Shown here: positions 12,876 to 25,561 of the stretch, one piece after another
Position numbering within the stretch: the first letter of the stretch is position 1
How the letters are laid out: the number at the start of each line of letters is the position of its first letter
Origin: Mesostigma viride
Taxonomy: Eukaryota > Streptophyta > Mesostigmatophyceae > Mesostigmatales > Mesostigmataceae
Direction of reading: 5' to 3'
NCBI GenBank assembly: GCA_009746045.1
Contig: RPFO01000213.1
Coordinates: forward strand, 4,919,502-4,983,501
DNA: 64,000 bases
Program-made: the position numbers and the translations under genes
Notes under the pieces: generated by a model
Database searches by the model: none
What the model was told of the DNA's origin: nothing
What the model saw: only the letters and a program-made list of their open reading frames with translations

Positions 12876-13730
12876 GAGCAAAGAAAGAGGCCGACAAAAC
12901 CAGCCAGAGCGGCTTTTAGTCGCAAAACCTCCCTTATCCCTAGCTAACTGACGTCATTAAACCCTTATGTTCAGTGATGCTAGTAAGACGCTAACCGTAC
13001 AGACCGGGGGTAGAATATCCCGAATCTGCACGGCTAGTATTAAATAATGCGTAGGTTGTTCTTTTCAGGGGCACTGCACCTCACGCCCCATTCCGCCCGG
13101 GTATAATCAACCCAAGCGCGGAACGCACATTTTATTTAATTCATTTTTCAACCATGCACTATATTGCATCTACTAATCACAAAAGCTCTAGCCAAACAGC
13201 TACGAGAAAACACTACGACCTATAAGCCGCTCATCCAGCGGCCTCTTGTTCCCGCATTCACGTATAGAAGAAACTCCGTTCAAAGAACCCCGATTCATGT
13301 CCCACGTAGCTCCCACAAAAACCAGCATCTTCATTAAAACAATAAGTGGAAGCATACATGTGACACTAATTGACATGCCCGGAGGCACGCCGTTCAAGGC
13401 CCTTCATGAAGTACGTTGCCCAATCACCCCCGCCCTGGCTTTCCCTTGAAGCCGCACTCCACCTTGCTCGTTGTCACAAGTGACCGCCCTGCCGCAAAAC
13501 GGGAGCCCCCCCACATCGGGAGGCGTGTGCCCGGCGGCTGTGGATGCATGGCCAGGCCCAAAAAGGCCCAGCGCATTTGCACTGCGATTGCGCACGGCCA
13601 GCCTATCATGACCCCTCTCGGGGCCCCGAGTCGGTACCGCTATGGCCGTCTCCCCATAGACCCGGGGTGCTTCGAGAAAAAACGTGGACCTAGCCCAGGC
13701 CCCGCCAACCCGGATGCCCGAGGCCACAGC
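12876..13730. repeat. 1.8-kb TRIM-like unit, copy 2, left part
   Basis: This matches 9257-10111 and is interrupted at ACAGC (13726-13730) by the LTR retrotransposon. The unit resumes at 26040. Copy 1 (around 10103-10112) therefore preserves the empty insertion site. Confidence 0.92.
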
Positions 13731-14203
13731 AGCTAGTCTCCATGCTTTGCTGTAGACTAAGTCTCAAAGGCATTGTGAATACAACGTATGAATAAGCCTT
13801 GTAAACCTACGTTGGTATGTGAATATAAATACCACGTGGGCTATGCAGATAGGAATGCTAGTCGAGTCGCATACGTTTCCCTAGATAGGTACTTTGGGTA
13901 CTGAGGTACGTGACAGATGTCAGTACCCAGTATACGTAGTGTCCTGTCATTGGACGGTACTAGAGTATCCTAGATAGGGACCGTACTGCAGCGTGCATTG
14001 ATCTGTGATCGCACGATGCAGTGACTAGACTGCTACCTGTCATCGTGTGGCCTCGGGCCAACGGTCTGCACCCAACGGTCACTGGCGGCGCAGCCGGTGA
14101 GAGGAACGTTGATAAAGGGTAAACCTATTTTCTAATGAAGCAAGCAATTCATTGCTCACAGCCTACAGTGTTCTCAAGCAATATATCCCACCGCATTCTA
14201 ACT
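13731..14203 (+). repeat. 5' LTR
   Basis: 473 bp, matching 25562-26034 with one difference seen (third base, C versus T). It ends CTAACT. The gag start codon lies only 18 nt downstream (14222), and the intervening TGAATTTTATTTGCTACC is the only space for a primer-binding site. It does not match the usual initiator-Met-tRNA complement. Confidence 0.93.
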
Positions 14204-14221
14204 TGAATTTTATTTGCTACC

Positions 14222-15927
14222 ATGGCTATCACGAACAAGAATGTCGCTAAGAAGCTTACCTACAACGAGGATGATGATGGGCAGGATCGGCGGATGCCCA
14301 AAGACAACAACCAGAAGCCGGCTGGCGATGCGGCCATTTCCAAGAAAAAGAAAAAGAACAAAAAGACTCACAATGTTTGCCAGGACGAGGGGACGGCGGC
14401 TGCAAAGCCGACCGACCTACCCCCCTCCCCTGAGAAGCCGGAGGCCGAGACGGCTCCCCCCCGGGGGACCGGCTTACCCTCGACTCCGGCGGCTGCCCCA
14501 GCCGCAACCACGGCTGGCGCGGCCATGGCTGCGGAGCCCTCGGTGGTAAACCCCACTGAGGCTCCCCAGTTCGGCCCCCGTTGCCAACTATTCGGGAGCT
14601 TATGCCCCGACAGACGGCTTCGGTGGCGCCGGACGGGACGATTACCTTTCGTCCCGCCACATCAAACCTCAATGTCCCTTTCGCCCAGGGACACAATCAT
14701 TTTGAGCTAACGTTTGGGCGACCTTCTGCTTCCCTTCTTCGCAAGAAGAAGGACATGGAGAGCATTAAGCTCGCACGGGTGGTGCGTAGACCCGTGGAGC
14801 CCATCGGAGGACAACCAATGTCCGACGATGAGGTCTCCGACACTGCCAGTCTTCCCGATGGGGAGACTGAGATCACTCTTACCCCAGCGCTCCTGGCGGT
14901 CGAGCAGGCCGCGCTGGTGGCTAATGAAGAACGCCGAGCGAGGCAGCGCGACCGGGAGGTCCGTCGAGAGGCGGCTTTTCGGCTCGCCGCTAAGCGGCAA
15001 GAATATGAGGAGGAGGCCGCCCGTCGCCTGGCCACCCACCAGGCGATGGCGGAGGCGTACCGCGAGGCCACTCAGCGGCTACGCGACCTCCTCAAAAATG
15101 CTGACTATCCGATGGAATACTCGGATGGTCAAGACCTGGCCGAGCTTGCTCGGTCAGCACATTTTAAAGCCATGACCTCCCTAACCCAAGCCAGGGTCAC
15201 GGAGGCCATCTTGGCCAAGCATGGGGTGGTAGCTGAAGAAGCCCCCCCGCTGGAAACCACCAGCAAGAAACCCTCTCCTCCCCAACCAATGCAGTACAAG
15301 GAGGGACTGCTGGCCCTGGGCCCGAGGAAGGGCAAAGAGGCGGACTGTCCTGTCCGGCCTGCTATGATCATGGGAGACCCACTCCCTGACATCCCCGAGG
15401 ATGAGGCTGCCTTTCAGGCGGCCCTCCGGGAGCATGAGGTACGCAAGGAGATGAAGCGTCTCATGCGGGAGGAGGCAGCGAGGAGAGAGGCGGCAGCCAC
15501 CCCTGCCCGCCCCTCCACCGCTGGGGCTGGACCCAGTGGGGTTCCCCGGACCCCCCCGGCCTCCCCCCGGGCCACCACGGCCCCCCCTCCCCCTCCCCCA
15601 CCACCCCAGGTTCACCCTGTGGGTTGGGGCCCCCTCCCCAACCAGGGGGGGTGGCCAGGACCCCAGGAGGCCCTGGGGGGAGGTGCAGAGGTGCCCAGGG
15701 CACCCAACCAGCCTGCTGAGGCCCCCCCAAGGACGGGGGATGTCCTGGAACAGCTCGCCATTCTCCAGGCTCAGCTGGCCTCATTGCAAGACCAGCAGTT
15801 AACAGCTAACCAGCTGCAAACTGTCGAGGGCCTGCGCGCCCTGATGTCGCGGTATGAGCGGGGGACCATCAACCTGGACCCCACCCGCCTCCAACAGGCA
15901 ACTGACGGCTTCTTGAGGGCCAACCCC
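14222..15927 (+). pseudogene. gag: gag, N-terminal part (interrupted)
   Basis: The retrotransposon structural protein starts at ATG 14222 just after the LTR, with a Lys-rich segment (KKKKKNKK) and Pro/Ala-rich low complexity. A frame change near 14580 leads to a frame open to 15927. That frame contains a charged region likely to form a coiled coil (EERRARQRDREVRREAAFRL) and a proline-rich stretch. At 15928 a CACTA-type transposon begins, and its TAG falls in frame. The frame resumes in phase at 20594. No nucleocapsid motif lies in this part. The assignment rests on position and on continuity with the 3' part, which resembles the gag of the second element. Confidence 0.65.
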
Positions 15928-15941
15928 CACTAGGAAGTCGG

Positions 15942-16320
15942 AAAAAATTCGTCCTGAGATCTCTTGAGATTCTCCTGAGTTTTTTTTTGACAAATCTTGA
16001 GAAATCCTGAGAAATCCTGAGATGTCCTGAGAATATCTTGAGATTGTCCTGAGATTAATCCTGAGTTTTCCTGAGATTGTCCTGAGATTCATCCTGATAT
16101 TTCGTCTTCACAAAATCTGGTAAGTGCACACCTCGGGTCCTGAGATTCTGGTGAAAAACTCAGGACAAAATCTCAGGACAATCTCAGGACAAAATCTCAG
16201 GACAATCTCAGGACAAAATCTCAGGACAATCTCAGGACAAAAAAACGAGTAGAATCTCAAGAAAATCTCAGGACAATCTCAGGACAAAAAAACGAGTAGA
16301 ATCTCAAGAAAATCAAGAAC
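15942..16320. repeat. left subterminal repeat cluster of the CACTA element
   Basis: Repeats of TCCTGAGAT and TCTTGAGA switch near 16130 to the opposite orientation (ATCTCAGGACAA repeated). The arrangement is typical of transposase-binding subterminal arrays. Confidence 0.85.
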
Positions 16321-16909
16321 ATGCACAGGCGAATTCTCCAGCCATTCTGGGACAAAAAAATGGTGTTATCAGGGACCGTCAGAAATACGACAATGCAAGA
16401 TGATTACAATAGGGGCATGACTCACAATCAGTGCATTTATTACATTGATAAATATTATTTAAAAAATCTTTTATTCATAGGCAAAAAATAAATCACAACA
16501 AAAAGAGGATTGCTTCTTCATCGTTTGGCAGATCTTGTAGATCATTTGGTTCTTCATATACTCTGCCAAACTGTGCTTCGTTGCACATTTACCTGCACGC
16601 ATAAACCAGGAAGGGGGAAAAACAGCATTAAACAGGACCATGATTAGAAACGCTGGGCTGCAGCATGTGCACATGTACATCTAACCAGACCAAAGGCATA
16701 GCAAACAACATCATGCTCGGCATAAAAAAAGATACTTCTGACTGGTACAAAACATTGAAAGGGTGACCCAAGTGAAAGCCTAGCACCGCCATTATTGAGA
16801 TGTGCAAGACCAAGAAACCACGACATTGCATATGACCGATGCATTGAAAAAGGGAAAACACGTTTATTAACTGTGAAGCTCCAGGGTAACTAGACTAAAT
16901 TTCTTCAGG

Positions 16910-17510
16910 GCAAGGGACTAATTGAATTCAGCAAGCAAGCGTACATGCGCGCAAGGACGAGAGTCGCTAAATAAGGAAGCAAGGGCCTAACAAAGGAAGC
17001 AAGGGACTGATTAGATTCAGCAAGCAAGCAATTGCAAGCATGCAAGGAAGAGGGGCTAACAAAGGAAGCAAGGGCCTAACAAAGGAATCAGGGGACTGAT
17101 TCCATTCAGCAAGTGGTCAAGCATGCAGGGAAGGAACGGCCTAACCAAGTAGGCAAGGTCATATCAAAGGAAGCAAGGCATTAATTAAATTCAGCAAGCA
17201 TGCGAGGAAGAGTGGCTTACAAAGGAAGCATGGGACTAAGAAAGGAAGCAAGGGACTAATTACATTCAGGAAGCACGCATGCAAGGAAGCAAGGGAATAA
17301 AGCAAGGAACTAATCAAATTCAGCAAGCGGCTAAACAACCAAGCAAGGGCCTAATCAAGGAAGAAAGCAACCACGCAAAGAAGCAAGCAAGCACGCAAAG
17401 ACGGAAACAAGCATGCAAGGAAGCAAGGGGTTTATCAAACTCAGCAAGCAAGCATGCAAGGAAGCAAGGAGCAAGTGAGGGACCAAGGGACTAATCAACT
17501 TTATGACACT
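16910..17510. repeat. degenerate AAGGAAGCAAGGGACTAA repeats inside the CACTA element
   Basis: Irregular copies of AAGGAAGCAAGGGACTAA and ATTCAGCAAGCAAGCATGC at a spacing of about 50-70 bp. No coding sense is visible. The rest of the element interior (16321-20159) holds no gene that I recognise. Confidence 0.75.
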
Positions 17511-19349
17511 TACCACGCAGAAGGGACAACCTCATGACCGCGGAGAAGATAACATTCCGTCCCTCCTGTTGCGATTGCAAAGGGGAGAAAGAATAGTAGT
17601 GATGTAAGGAATGAATTCCAGTGCAAAATTAGGAAAATACCTTCAATAACAAAGCTAGTAAGTAGGCAAGGTAATTAAAAAGTAGGTAGCAAACTGATGA
17701 CAACATGCACATACTCACGCATGGACCAACCAAGTTAGTATCTAATCTACTATGTGGCTTATGAGGAAGCACCATGAAACATTTGACCTTACTGGCTTCA
17801 TCAGAACACGTCTAGATGCTTTTCCTTTGCAAAGATAGTCGCAATTGACGCTTGGGGCTTGCATGGGATTCAGGTCTGCATGGACGTGCTTTGACAACAA
17901 ACGGGCATGTACGCACAAAAATGCCCAAGGACGGTACTTCATGATGGTCATCTTCATGAACTTGACCACGCATGTAAGAGGACAAGAAATCAAGTATTCA
18001 GAGTTCATGCTATACTAAGAAACCAGCTTTTGCTCAGAATGCCGCTTTTGCGGTCTATGGGCCTTCCAATGCAAACTGCCAAGCAATTCTCATAAGTATC
18101 CTTGCTCAGCTACGCAGTTGCTCATTTTCCCGGCTCCATTCCTCTTCGATCACAGCCTGTCCATGACGGCCTTGTAGGTTTTGGATAGCTCCAGAATCTC
18201 GCTCTGTTTATTCTCCGTTACTTATGTCACTCACATGTCGTCGCTACTAGAACCGCTTCTAGTGCGGTTCTCGCTGCCACCCCTGCTGCCACACCTGCAG
18301 CGCTTGTTATTCGGTGGTTGCATTCATTGGTTACGTATGGAAATCGGTTGCCCCATCGCTCGAGCTAGCGTGTATGTGCCCTCACTGCCCGCTAGCCCCA
18401 GCACTGACTTGACTGCGAACAACGGCTAGGGCTACGTCAAACGCGTTTTTTTGAATTTGCGCAAAAAAAAAGATTGCGACTAGGTCACATCCGTTGCCAG
18501 CGGCAGGCGGAATGTCTCGAGTGATTCCAGCCAAGCGATCTTCCGTATTGTCATGACATCTTACCTTTCCACTGGTTACTACTTGTCTCAAAGCCTTTTA
18601 GAACGGTCGGAGCCGCAAACTGCCGATAAATTTACAGGTACAGTAACTAGTATTCACCAATGAAAGCCACAGGCATTTAAAAAACCGCCGTCCTGCCAGA
18701 CCCTAGAAAACGCTTGGTCCTGACTTTGCCGGACAACCATTGGAGCAGGTTATAAAGTGCGACAACGATTTCTGATTGTTGGCTGACAGACTGACAGCCG
18801 ACAATTATTAACGCAAAGTCACTAAAGCAATTAGGCAGTGAGAACATTCTACAAAAGAGCTCTTAGTTCGGGCTTTATATAAGTAGTACCTGCCTGTTAA
18901 AAATTGGAACAAGGATACGGTTCCGGCATCCGTTTATTCCGAAGCCGGTACGGGCAAGGCTAGGGAACCGGCGTGGGAATAAACTGAACTGAACATAACT
19001 GAAATAAAGGCCGTTATGGTGCCGTGAAATAGCCGCATGACGACAGTGCCGTTCCAAACTTTCAACTTCGCGCCCTACCTCCCTTAACCGTTACCTGGTA
19101 GACCGTTGGTCCAACGAGCGAAAAATTTAGAAAGGTTGCGATTAGGCAACGCGACCTTGCACGTAGCCGCACCCATGAACGCCTTCAGCAGCCATGTTAG
19201 GCAACACAACCCTGCACCTAGCCGCACCATTCCATAAACGCCTTCATCAGCCATGTTAGGCCGGAATAGACACGGCATTTCCACTTTGGGTCTCGCACTA
19301 GTCAAGTCACTTGCTCAGATAGTATATCACTAGCTCTGACCCGCCTTCA

Positions 19350-19732
19350 AGCGGTTTGGTAGTGCAGCGGCTGTGTGTGGTTCTACCAAACGAGTTTCAG
19401 AAATATGTGCCTACTCCATGGCCCCATCGCGGCAAGTAGCGGGAGCGCTTGCAGAATGTAAGTGATGCTGCGCCTATACCGAACCCCGTCTTTGCCGCCA
19501 TGAACCATGACTCCGGACGGAGCTGCGATGACGTAAAGATGGTTGAAGGTCGCGGGTTGCTGTTCTGTAGTTGCCCCAATGCTGTTCTGTAGTGCTCCGA
19601 TTGATGTGAGCTGATAGCGGCCTCTTCAATACCTTGAGTTTTGCACGTGCTCACGTGGGGCCATGGAGTAGGCACATATTTCTCAAAGTCGTTTGGTAGA
19701 ACCACACACAGCCGCTGCACTACCAAACCGCT
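19350..19732. repeat. foldback element with ~75-bp inverted arms
   Basis: AGCGGTTTGGTAGTGCAGC at 19350 returns as its reverse complement ending at 19732. The arms continue through a CCATGGAGTAGGCAC-type segment with few mismatches. It looks like a MITE nested in the CACTA interior. No target duplication could be defined. Just upstream, 19140-19260 holds two imperfect tandem copies around GCAGCCATGTTAGGC. Confidence 0.75.
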
Positions 19733-20159
19733 CGCGTGGCAAGAGCCGCACTGCTGGCAAGTCCATGGCAGCGGCTAGTGTCAGCGCATCGAGCCCTGAT
19801 GACATAGCTAGTGTTTCGTCGTTCAGCAGCAACGGTGAGGCATGCATTCCCTCACAAAGGAGAAGTGAGAGGCAGCGTGCTGTAGTAAATTATGCGGACA
19901 ACTCTGACAGTGCTGCATACACTGATGAGGAGTGGCATTGATTATATTTCTGGCAATGATGCCTGTAATGTAACTTGTTGTGTGCTTGTCGCACTGCATT
20001 ATCAAGGAGACAACCAGCGCAGGCCAGAAATCGGGAGAATCCGGACCATGCATTATATTTATTTATTTCCAATGAACATGTGTGTCAACTGCATCATTTC
20101 TGCATCCACATATAATGCATAAGTGTCCTGTCTTCATGCACTTGAGAGTTCTCAAGTGT

Positions 20160-20579
20160 CATGCTCAGTGTCCTGATTTTCCTGATTTTTTGTGCCATGC
20201 TAAGTGTCCTGATTTTCCTGATTTTTTGTGCCATGCTAAGTGTCCTGATTTTCCTGATTTTTTTCTGATTCAGCGGGAAAATCTCAAGATCTTGAGATTT
20301 TTTGTGTTGTTTCGACATTTTTCTCAGGATCTCAGGATTTTCTCAGGATTCTCAGTGTTTCTCAGTGTCTCGCGAGACGCATCTCAGGCACTTCTCAGGA
20401 CTCTCAGGAGGAAGTCCTGATATAATATCAGGATTCCTGAGAAAATCTCAGTTTTTCTCAGGATTTCTCAGGACATCTTGAGAAAAAAATCAGGATATCT
20501 CAGGAAATCCTGAGAAAATCTCAGGAAATCCTGAGAAAATCTCAGGAAATCTCAGGATTCCTGAGAAAAATCTCAGAAC
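20160..20579. repeat. right subterminal repeat cluster of the CACTA element
   Basis: Three near-identical GTGTCCTGATTTTCCTGATT units are followed by many CTCAGGATTTCTCAGG and CTGAGAAAATCTCAGG words. They mirror the left end. Confidence 0.85.
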
Positions 20580-20593
20580 CCGACTTCCTAGTG

Positions 20594-21669
20594 CCCCTCT
20601 CACAGGTGTGTTTAACCCTCATAAAAAGGAATCCAAAATTAATATTGCTGGTTTGCCTGACGGGTCACACTGTTGAACAAGCTAAACAATTTGTCTTTGC
20701 TCTGGAGTATGGGATGGAAGGTCTAAACCTTAGACATCAGTTTAAGGCTCTCAGGGCCTCATCTACATTCCATAAATCATCTCCTGCAATTAGAGCATTG
20801 ATTCAAACCTATCAGGAACGCACCCTGACACCTGAAGCAGCCATTGAACAGTGGCCTACCTTTATCACTGATCTGAAACAGCTAGTGCTTACCAATAACC
20901 ACATGGAAGCAGTAGAACGTTTCAACTGGCTTGCTGCATATAAGGTGAACAAGAACAACCTCTCTGGGGATGCAAAAACATACAGGGTAATGATAGAGAA
21001 AGACCTTGAGCTTCTCAAGCTCCAACCAAGGTATCTCATCCACACCTGGCTAACAAAAGCTAATTTGCAACCTTCTGTCCTGGCTACCCTGCTTACAGGC
21101 CTCAAGTCCCTCTGGGACAACTTCAGAGCTGCCATGCTCTATATCGAGGAGGCAGTGGACCCCCTGGGTACTGGCAACCCCCAGGCCCAGGACCCCAAGG
21201 TCCAGGGTGTCCAAGGCCACAAACGCAAGGGGCAGGCCAGCCAGGGGGGGCACCCAAGACCCACAAGTCCTCCCACCAAGGGGGCAGTGGCTCTCAGGGG
21301 CGTGGCAACACGTGGCACCGTGTGCCCCTGCATGGCAACCCCAACAACAACAACAACAACAATAACAACAACAGGTCCCAGCAGGGCAACAATAACAACA
21401 GGTCCCAACAGGGCCAAAACAACAACAACAACAGGTCCCAGCAGGGCCAGAACCGGTCCCAGCAGGGAAATAACAACAACAACAACAACAACCAACCTGG
21501 AAACCCTGGCCCACGGTGCCTGAGGTGCTTCCAGAGGGGCATACGGGACAACTGCCCCAACAACGACTCCCTGCCAACGTGGATCTCTGCCCGGGTTGCT
21601 GGCACGCACGTCATCCCCTGGGACCTCCTGGCAGCCGTGCAACAGGACTCGCTACCAAAAACAATGTGA
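20594..21669 (+). pseudogene. gag: gag, C-terminal part with nucleocapsid-like region
   Basis: Continuation of gag after the CACTA insertion, in phase (CCC CTC TCA CAG). The translation aligns with the gag of the 33.8-41.3 kb element: VNKNNLSGDAKTY here corresponds to VNKANLPGAARDF there. Near 21335-21490 lie CAA-rich tracts coding Asn/Gln runs interspersed with RSQQG. A Cys-rich segment CLRCFQRGIRDNC follows, matching CERCFGRRHVRDDC in the other element, a probable zinc knuckle. The frame then breaks near 21520-21600, where the second Cys pair (LCPGCWH) lies in a different frame. Role: particle assembly and RNA packaging. Confidence 0.75.
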
Positions 21670-24600
21670 GTTCTCTCACCTTGCTTACTCTGAGGATGAT
21701 GATCTCATTACCATTGGGGATGGCAGCCAGGGCATAATTGATTTTGAGGCAGCAACCTTACTGTCCTCCCAGCACCCTGTACTGGAACCTTACATAAAAG
21801 CACTAACCCCTACTGTTGACAACTCCATAGATATCAAGGAGCTTGCTCATCAGCTGCACCTAGCCATGGGTCATGAAACAGTGGCTGAGGAACTGGCCAG
21901 ACGGCTGGGGGGTAGTAGCATGGGAAAACAACTCAGGAATGCAGTAAAACTGGCTAGACAACACTGTCAAGAATGTCAGTTCAATAGCCCCAAACCTCAA
22001 AAATGGCATACTGCAACTCCTTCCACCAATAGGGGCATGATAGTGGGGGATGTGATGCACATCAACAAAGATGTCCAACCCTACCTGATCCTAAAAGACT
22101 CATGGTCCAGGTTCACAGTAATGGAACCCCTACCTGGCATGTCTGCAGGGCAGCTACGTGTTGCACTCATGATTGCTTTACCCAGATTCTACCCAGTTGA
22201 CAGAATTTTGCTTGATCAACAATTTTCTTGTCTGACTGACCTGGAAGGGTGTGAAGCAATAGAGATTGCTGGGCTGGAAGATCATGAGGGTCAGGGGGTC
22301 ATTGAAAGAACCATCAGATCTGTCAAAACCCTACTAGCCAAAAATCCTTCCAAGGATGCTACTTCAGGGGTCTATTGTGACAGGGCACTCTGGTGTCATG
22401 AAATGTGCACAACCCTAAACATGAGACCTGTCTTGCATGCCACGTGGGGTGAAGTAATCCCAGCAGGCCTGCAGGCAGGTGTATATCCCCCAGAGGTGAT
22501 AGCACTGTACAACACTGCACGTGCACAAACCTCAGCAAAACTGGCAGAAAAAGATAAAACCCATTCCAGGCCAGTATTCCAAAAAGGTGATCAAGTTCTC
22601 TATTACAAGGAAAACAGCTTTGGTAAGGTTGGAACTTGGCTAGGTCCAGTTACCATCCGTGGATTTACCAAAAACAGCAAGACCGTGGAGGTCAAGCACA
22701 ATATCAATGGGAAGCGTCACAGGGTGAGCTGTCATAGAATTAAGAAGTATTATTCTCCCATGGCAGACGTGCCTGGGGAAGAGTCTTTAAGCATGGACTC
22801 ACTACTTCTATCTGGCAACTCCAGCATGCCCAGCAGTAGCTCTGAGCCACCAATTACTGCTGTTGACAGCACCACAGCACCCTCTGTGAACCCTTCCACC
22901 CTCAGTGAAGCCAGGCCCACTTCACAACCTGGGGATTGCTTAACCAGGCACGAGGTAGCTGGGTTGGAAGCATTAGCTCAGCCCCAAGGCACCAAATTGT
23001 CTGCCAACCCTCCCGCTCTGAGGTCAAGATTGGCAGTCGCCTTGCAAGCATTACACAGGTCACATAAGCAACAAGCTGCTGTGGCCGCAGGGTTGGCAAA
23101 AGTCTCAGCTGTGTGCACTAGTCAGGACCCCTGGACCCTGGCAATAGACACTCAGGCACAGGTCAGTGTGATCAGTGCACAAGCCATCCCTGGTCTTGAG
23201 ATTGCACCTTCATTTTGGGCACGGGTGCAGGATTTCTCAGGCCAAAGCTCACTGGATGTAGTGGGACAAGTGATGCTCCCTATACTTGGTATTCAGACAC
23301 CCTTCCAGGTGGTGGAGGGGTACTCTGGTAACACCTTGTTGGGGGAACCTTTTGTATCCTATCCTGGGGTGCTTATCTCAGCTAATGAGCTCAGTGTCAC
23401 AGGGGTGGGTGCAGTTCCTCTGGACCACTTTAAAATCCCTCTCTCCAGTATTGTCCCTGGTATGGATGCTGTCATCAAGGCAGTCAACACTCAGTATGCA
23501 CCAGGGGAGATCCCTGATCTGGACAAGTTAGTGCACAGCCAGTTCCTCCATCCCTCAGCCTTTGGGCTGGGTAAGTGGGACATAGCCATGCACTCACCCC
23601 ACCAAATCTCCCACGTCATACAAGAATGCAAAACACAAAAAGGGTTTACCAAGTGGCTGATGGCCATTGTCCACCAAGCCAGGCAGGAATGGGTCCTGCC
23701 CAACCCCAAAAACCCTCAATACAAACCGCCTGTCACCCCTTCATGGGACGTGCCAGAGGGAGCCAAAAAGCTCAGATTAAAATTTGTTCTCAAACAAAAA
23801 CCACAAAAAGTGGGCTCCCCAATCTTCCATGCCAGACCATGTGTCACAGAATTAAAGGGGACATCCACACTGCCAAAAGGGGAAACTACACACCTGGGCT
23901 GCAACAAACCTCACTCAGGATCATGCTCTCCCTATTCCTCCACAACCTCAATGCAGGCCAAGACTATGTCTGCAAAGCCACTGACATTAAAAGGGCCTTC
24001 CTCAGGGGGGACCCAGAAAAGGCTGAATCTGTGTGGAAAGGGAAGGTGTACGTGGTAGACACCCCAGCTGTGTGGAAACCTTACATTGATGAGCCCCACC
24101 TTATCATCAACATTGGGGTGGAAGGGCTTGTCAGTGCCCCAAAAATTTTCAGAGACTCAGCAGAGGAAGTATTCAAAAAGCTCAAGGCCACGTATGATGA
24201 CCTGGACCCATGCTTTTTTGTTGTACCCACCCCCTCTGGACTGCTGTTCTTTGTGTGGCATGGAGATGACCAACTCATTTGTGGGCCTAGAGCTGAGGTG
24301 GAAACCTTTATTCAGCAGGTCCAGGAATCATATGAGATTGGCAAACAGGTGGAATTGAGCACAACCCCCATCCAGTTCTGTGGCATCATGTTGCAGCTGC
24401 ATAGGCAGCCAGATCAGTGGGTCTGCTCTCTCTCTCCTCCTGCAGAATATATCCAAGATTGTCTAGATCTGCTGCAGACAACTACCTCCCCTTACACATG
24501 TGTGCCACTGTTCAGGGCAAACTGGGGTGGTGGTCAGCCATCTGTGGGGCTCCCTTAGCTGTCATCAGCAGGGTCACCCATGATGTTCTAGTCAAGATAA

Positions 24601-25170
24601 AATGCAGTCACATCAGGAAGTTGGTCAATGACTGTCCCCCCCTCATCCTCCATGGCCTGAATCTGATGGAAGACATCCACATCCACAGTGTCATGGACAG
24701 CTCCATGGAGAGCAGAACAATCAATCAGATGGGGGCACGGGAATCAGGGCTGTTTTTTCTCACCAACAGGTCAGATTACATGTCCCTCACTTCCTGGTAC
24801 AGCAGGCTACACCGCAGAAAACCTGGCAGCAGCAACTCAGCTGAATGTCGTGCTGTGGTGTCTGCTGCATTGCATGCTCGTTCCCTGCAGCACATGCTCA
24901 CCTGGCTACAAACCCAGGCAGGCAGCACATGCAATGTCATCTCACATCTCTATACTGACAGCAATCTGTGATCAGTTTTCTAACCAAGAAATCTGTTTCT
25001 GCTGCTGTCCACACTGACCTGGATTGGGTGATCCTCAAACAGGAGGCCACCTATTTTTCCAGCTGGACTCATGTGGAGATGAGGACAACCCAGCAGACGC
25101 TCTCCGAAGCTGCGGGATGCTGCTGGCCAACAGTACCAGCTCCTCTTTCAGAACATGAACCCCTATGATA
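21596..25170 (+). pseudogene. pol: pol: integrase - protease - reverse transcriptase - RNase H, frameshifted
   Basis: One frame (21596-24058) carries an HHCC zinc region (HLAMGH ... CQEC, residues 88-127). The integrase core has D152 (VGDVMH), D207 (LLDQQF) and E237 (GVIERT). An aspartic protease follows at about residues 510-600 (LAIDTQAQVSVIS, then LLGEPFVSY). A frame change near 23870 leads into the reverse transcriptase (CKATDIKRAFLRGD; catalytic FVWHGDD). Another near 24520 leads into RNase H (DSSMESRT ... NSAECRAVVSA ... LYTDSN), and a third occurs near 24965. Copia elements usually read protease-integrase-RT. Here the recognisable protease lies after the integrase. The frame changes make this copy inactive unless they are assembly errors. 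Confidence 0.88.
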
Positions 25171-25561
25171 TCAGAGTCAGTGTTTGAATAAATGACTGGC
25201 CATAGCACAGTACACAACCACCACACCCCCTTACCACAGCGATAGCTGCTGGGCGCCATAAAATTCAACACATTCGTTGTGGGGTGTGAGTGCTGGCTAG
25301 GTCAGATTTGTATCCATTTGCAGCTTGAGGACACAAGCTTTGTATCCATTTACTTAATGTGTGCTTCAGTAACTGGCCAAACCAGCCAGCTGTGTACACC
25401 TTATTTAATGTGCAATATAACACCTGGCCAGAACAGCCAGCTGTAACCAACCTGGCTCAACCAGCCATGTCTCTTTTGTACCCCTAATCAACTTAAAAAC
25501 AATAACAATAATGTTGGGGGTGCAGACCTGCATTAAGAAATAAATAATAAAACAATACTGG

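Larger units (their letters stand above)
15928..20593. mobile_element. CACTA-type DNA transposon, non-autonomous, nested in gag
   Basis: The 4,666-bp insertion has terminal inverted repeats CACTAGGAAGTCGG (15928-15941) and CCGACTTCCTAGTG (20580-20593). It is flanked by C-runs compatible with the 3-bp target duplication (CCC) of the CACTA/CMC superfamily. Both subterminal regions are packed with short repeats in both orientations, the usual transposase-binding architecture. Internal frames stay below 115 codons and none resembles a CACTA transposase. The insertion plus its 3-bp duplication keeps gag in phase. Confidence 0.88.

Noticed and set aside
16321-20159. Transposase gene inside the CACTA element
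   Set aside because: Only short frames without CACTA transposase motifs were found, so the element is treated as non-autonomous.
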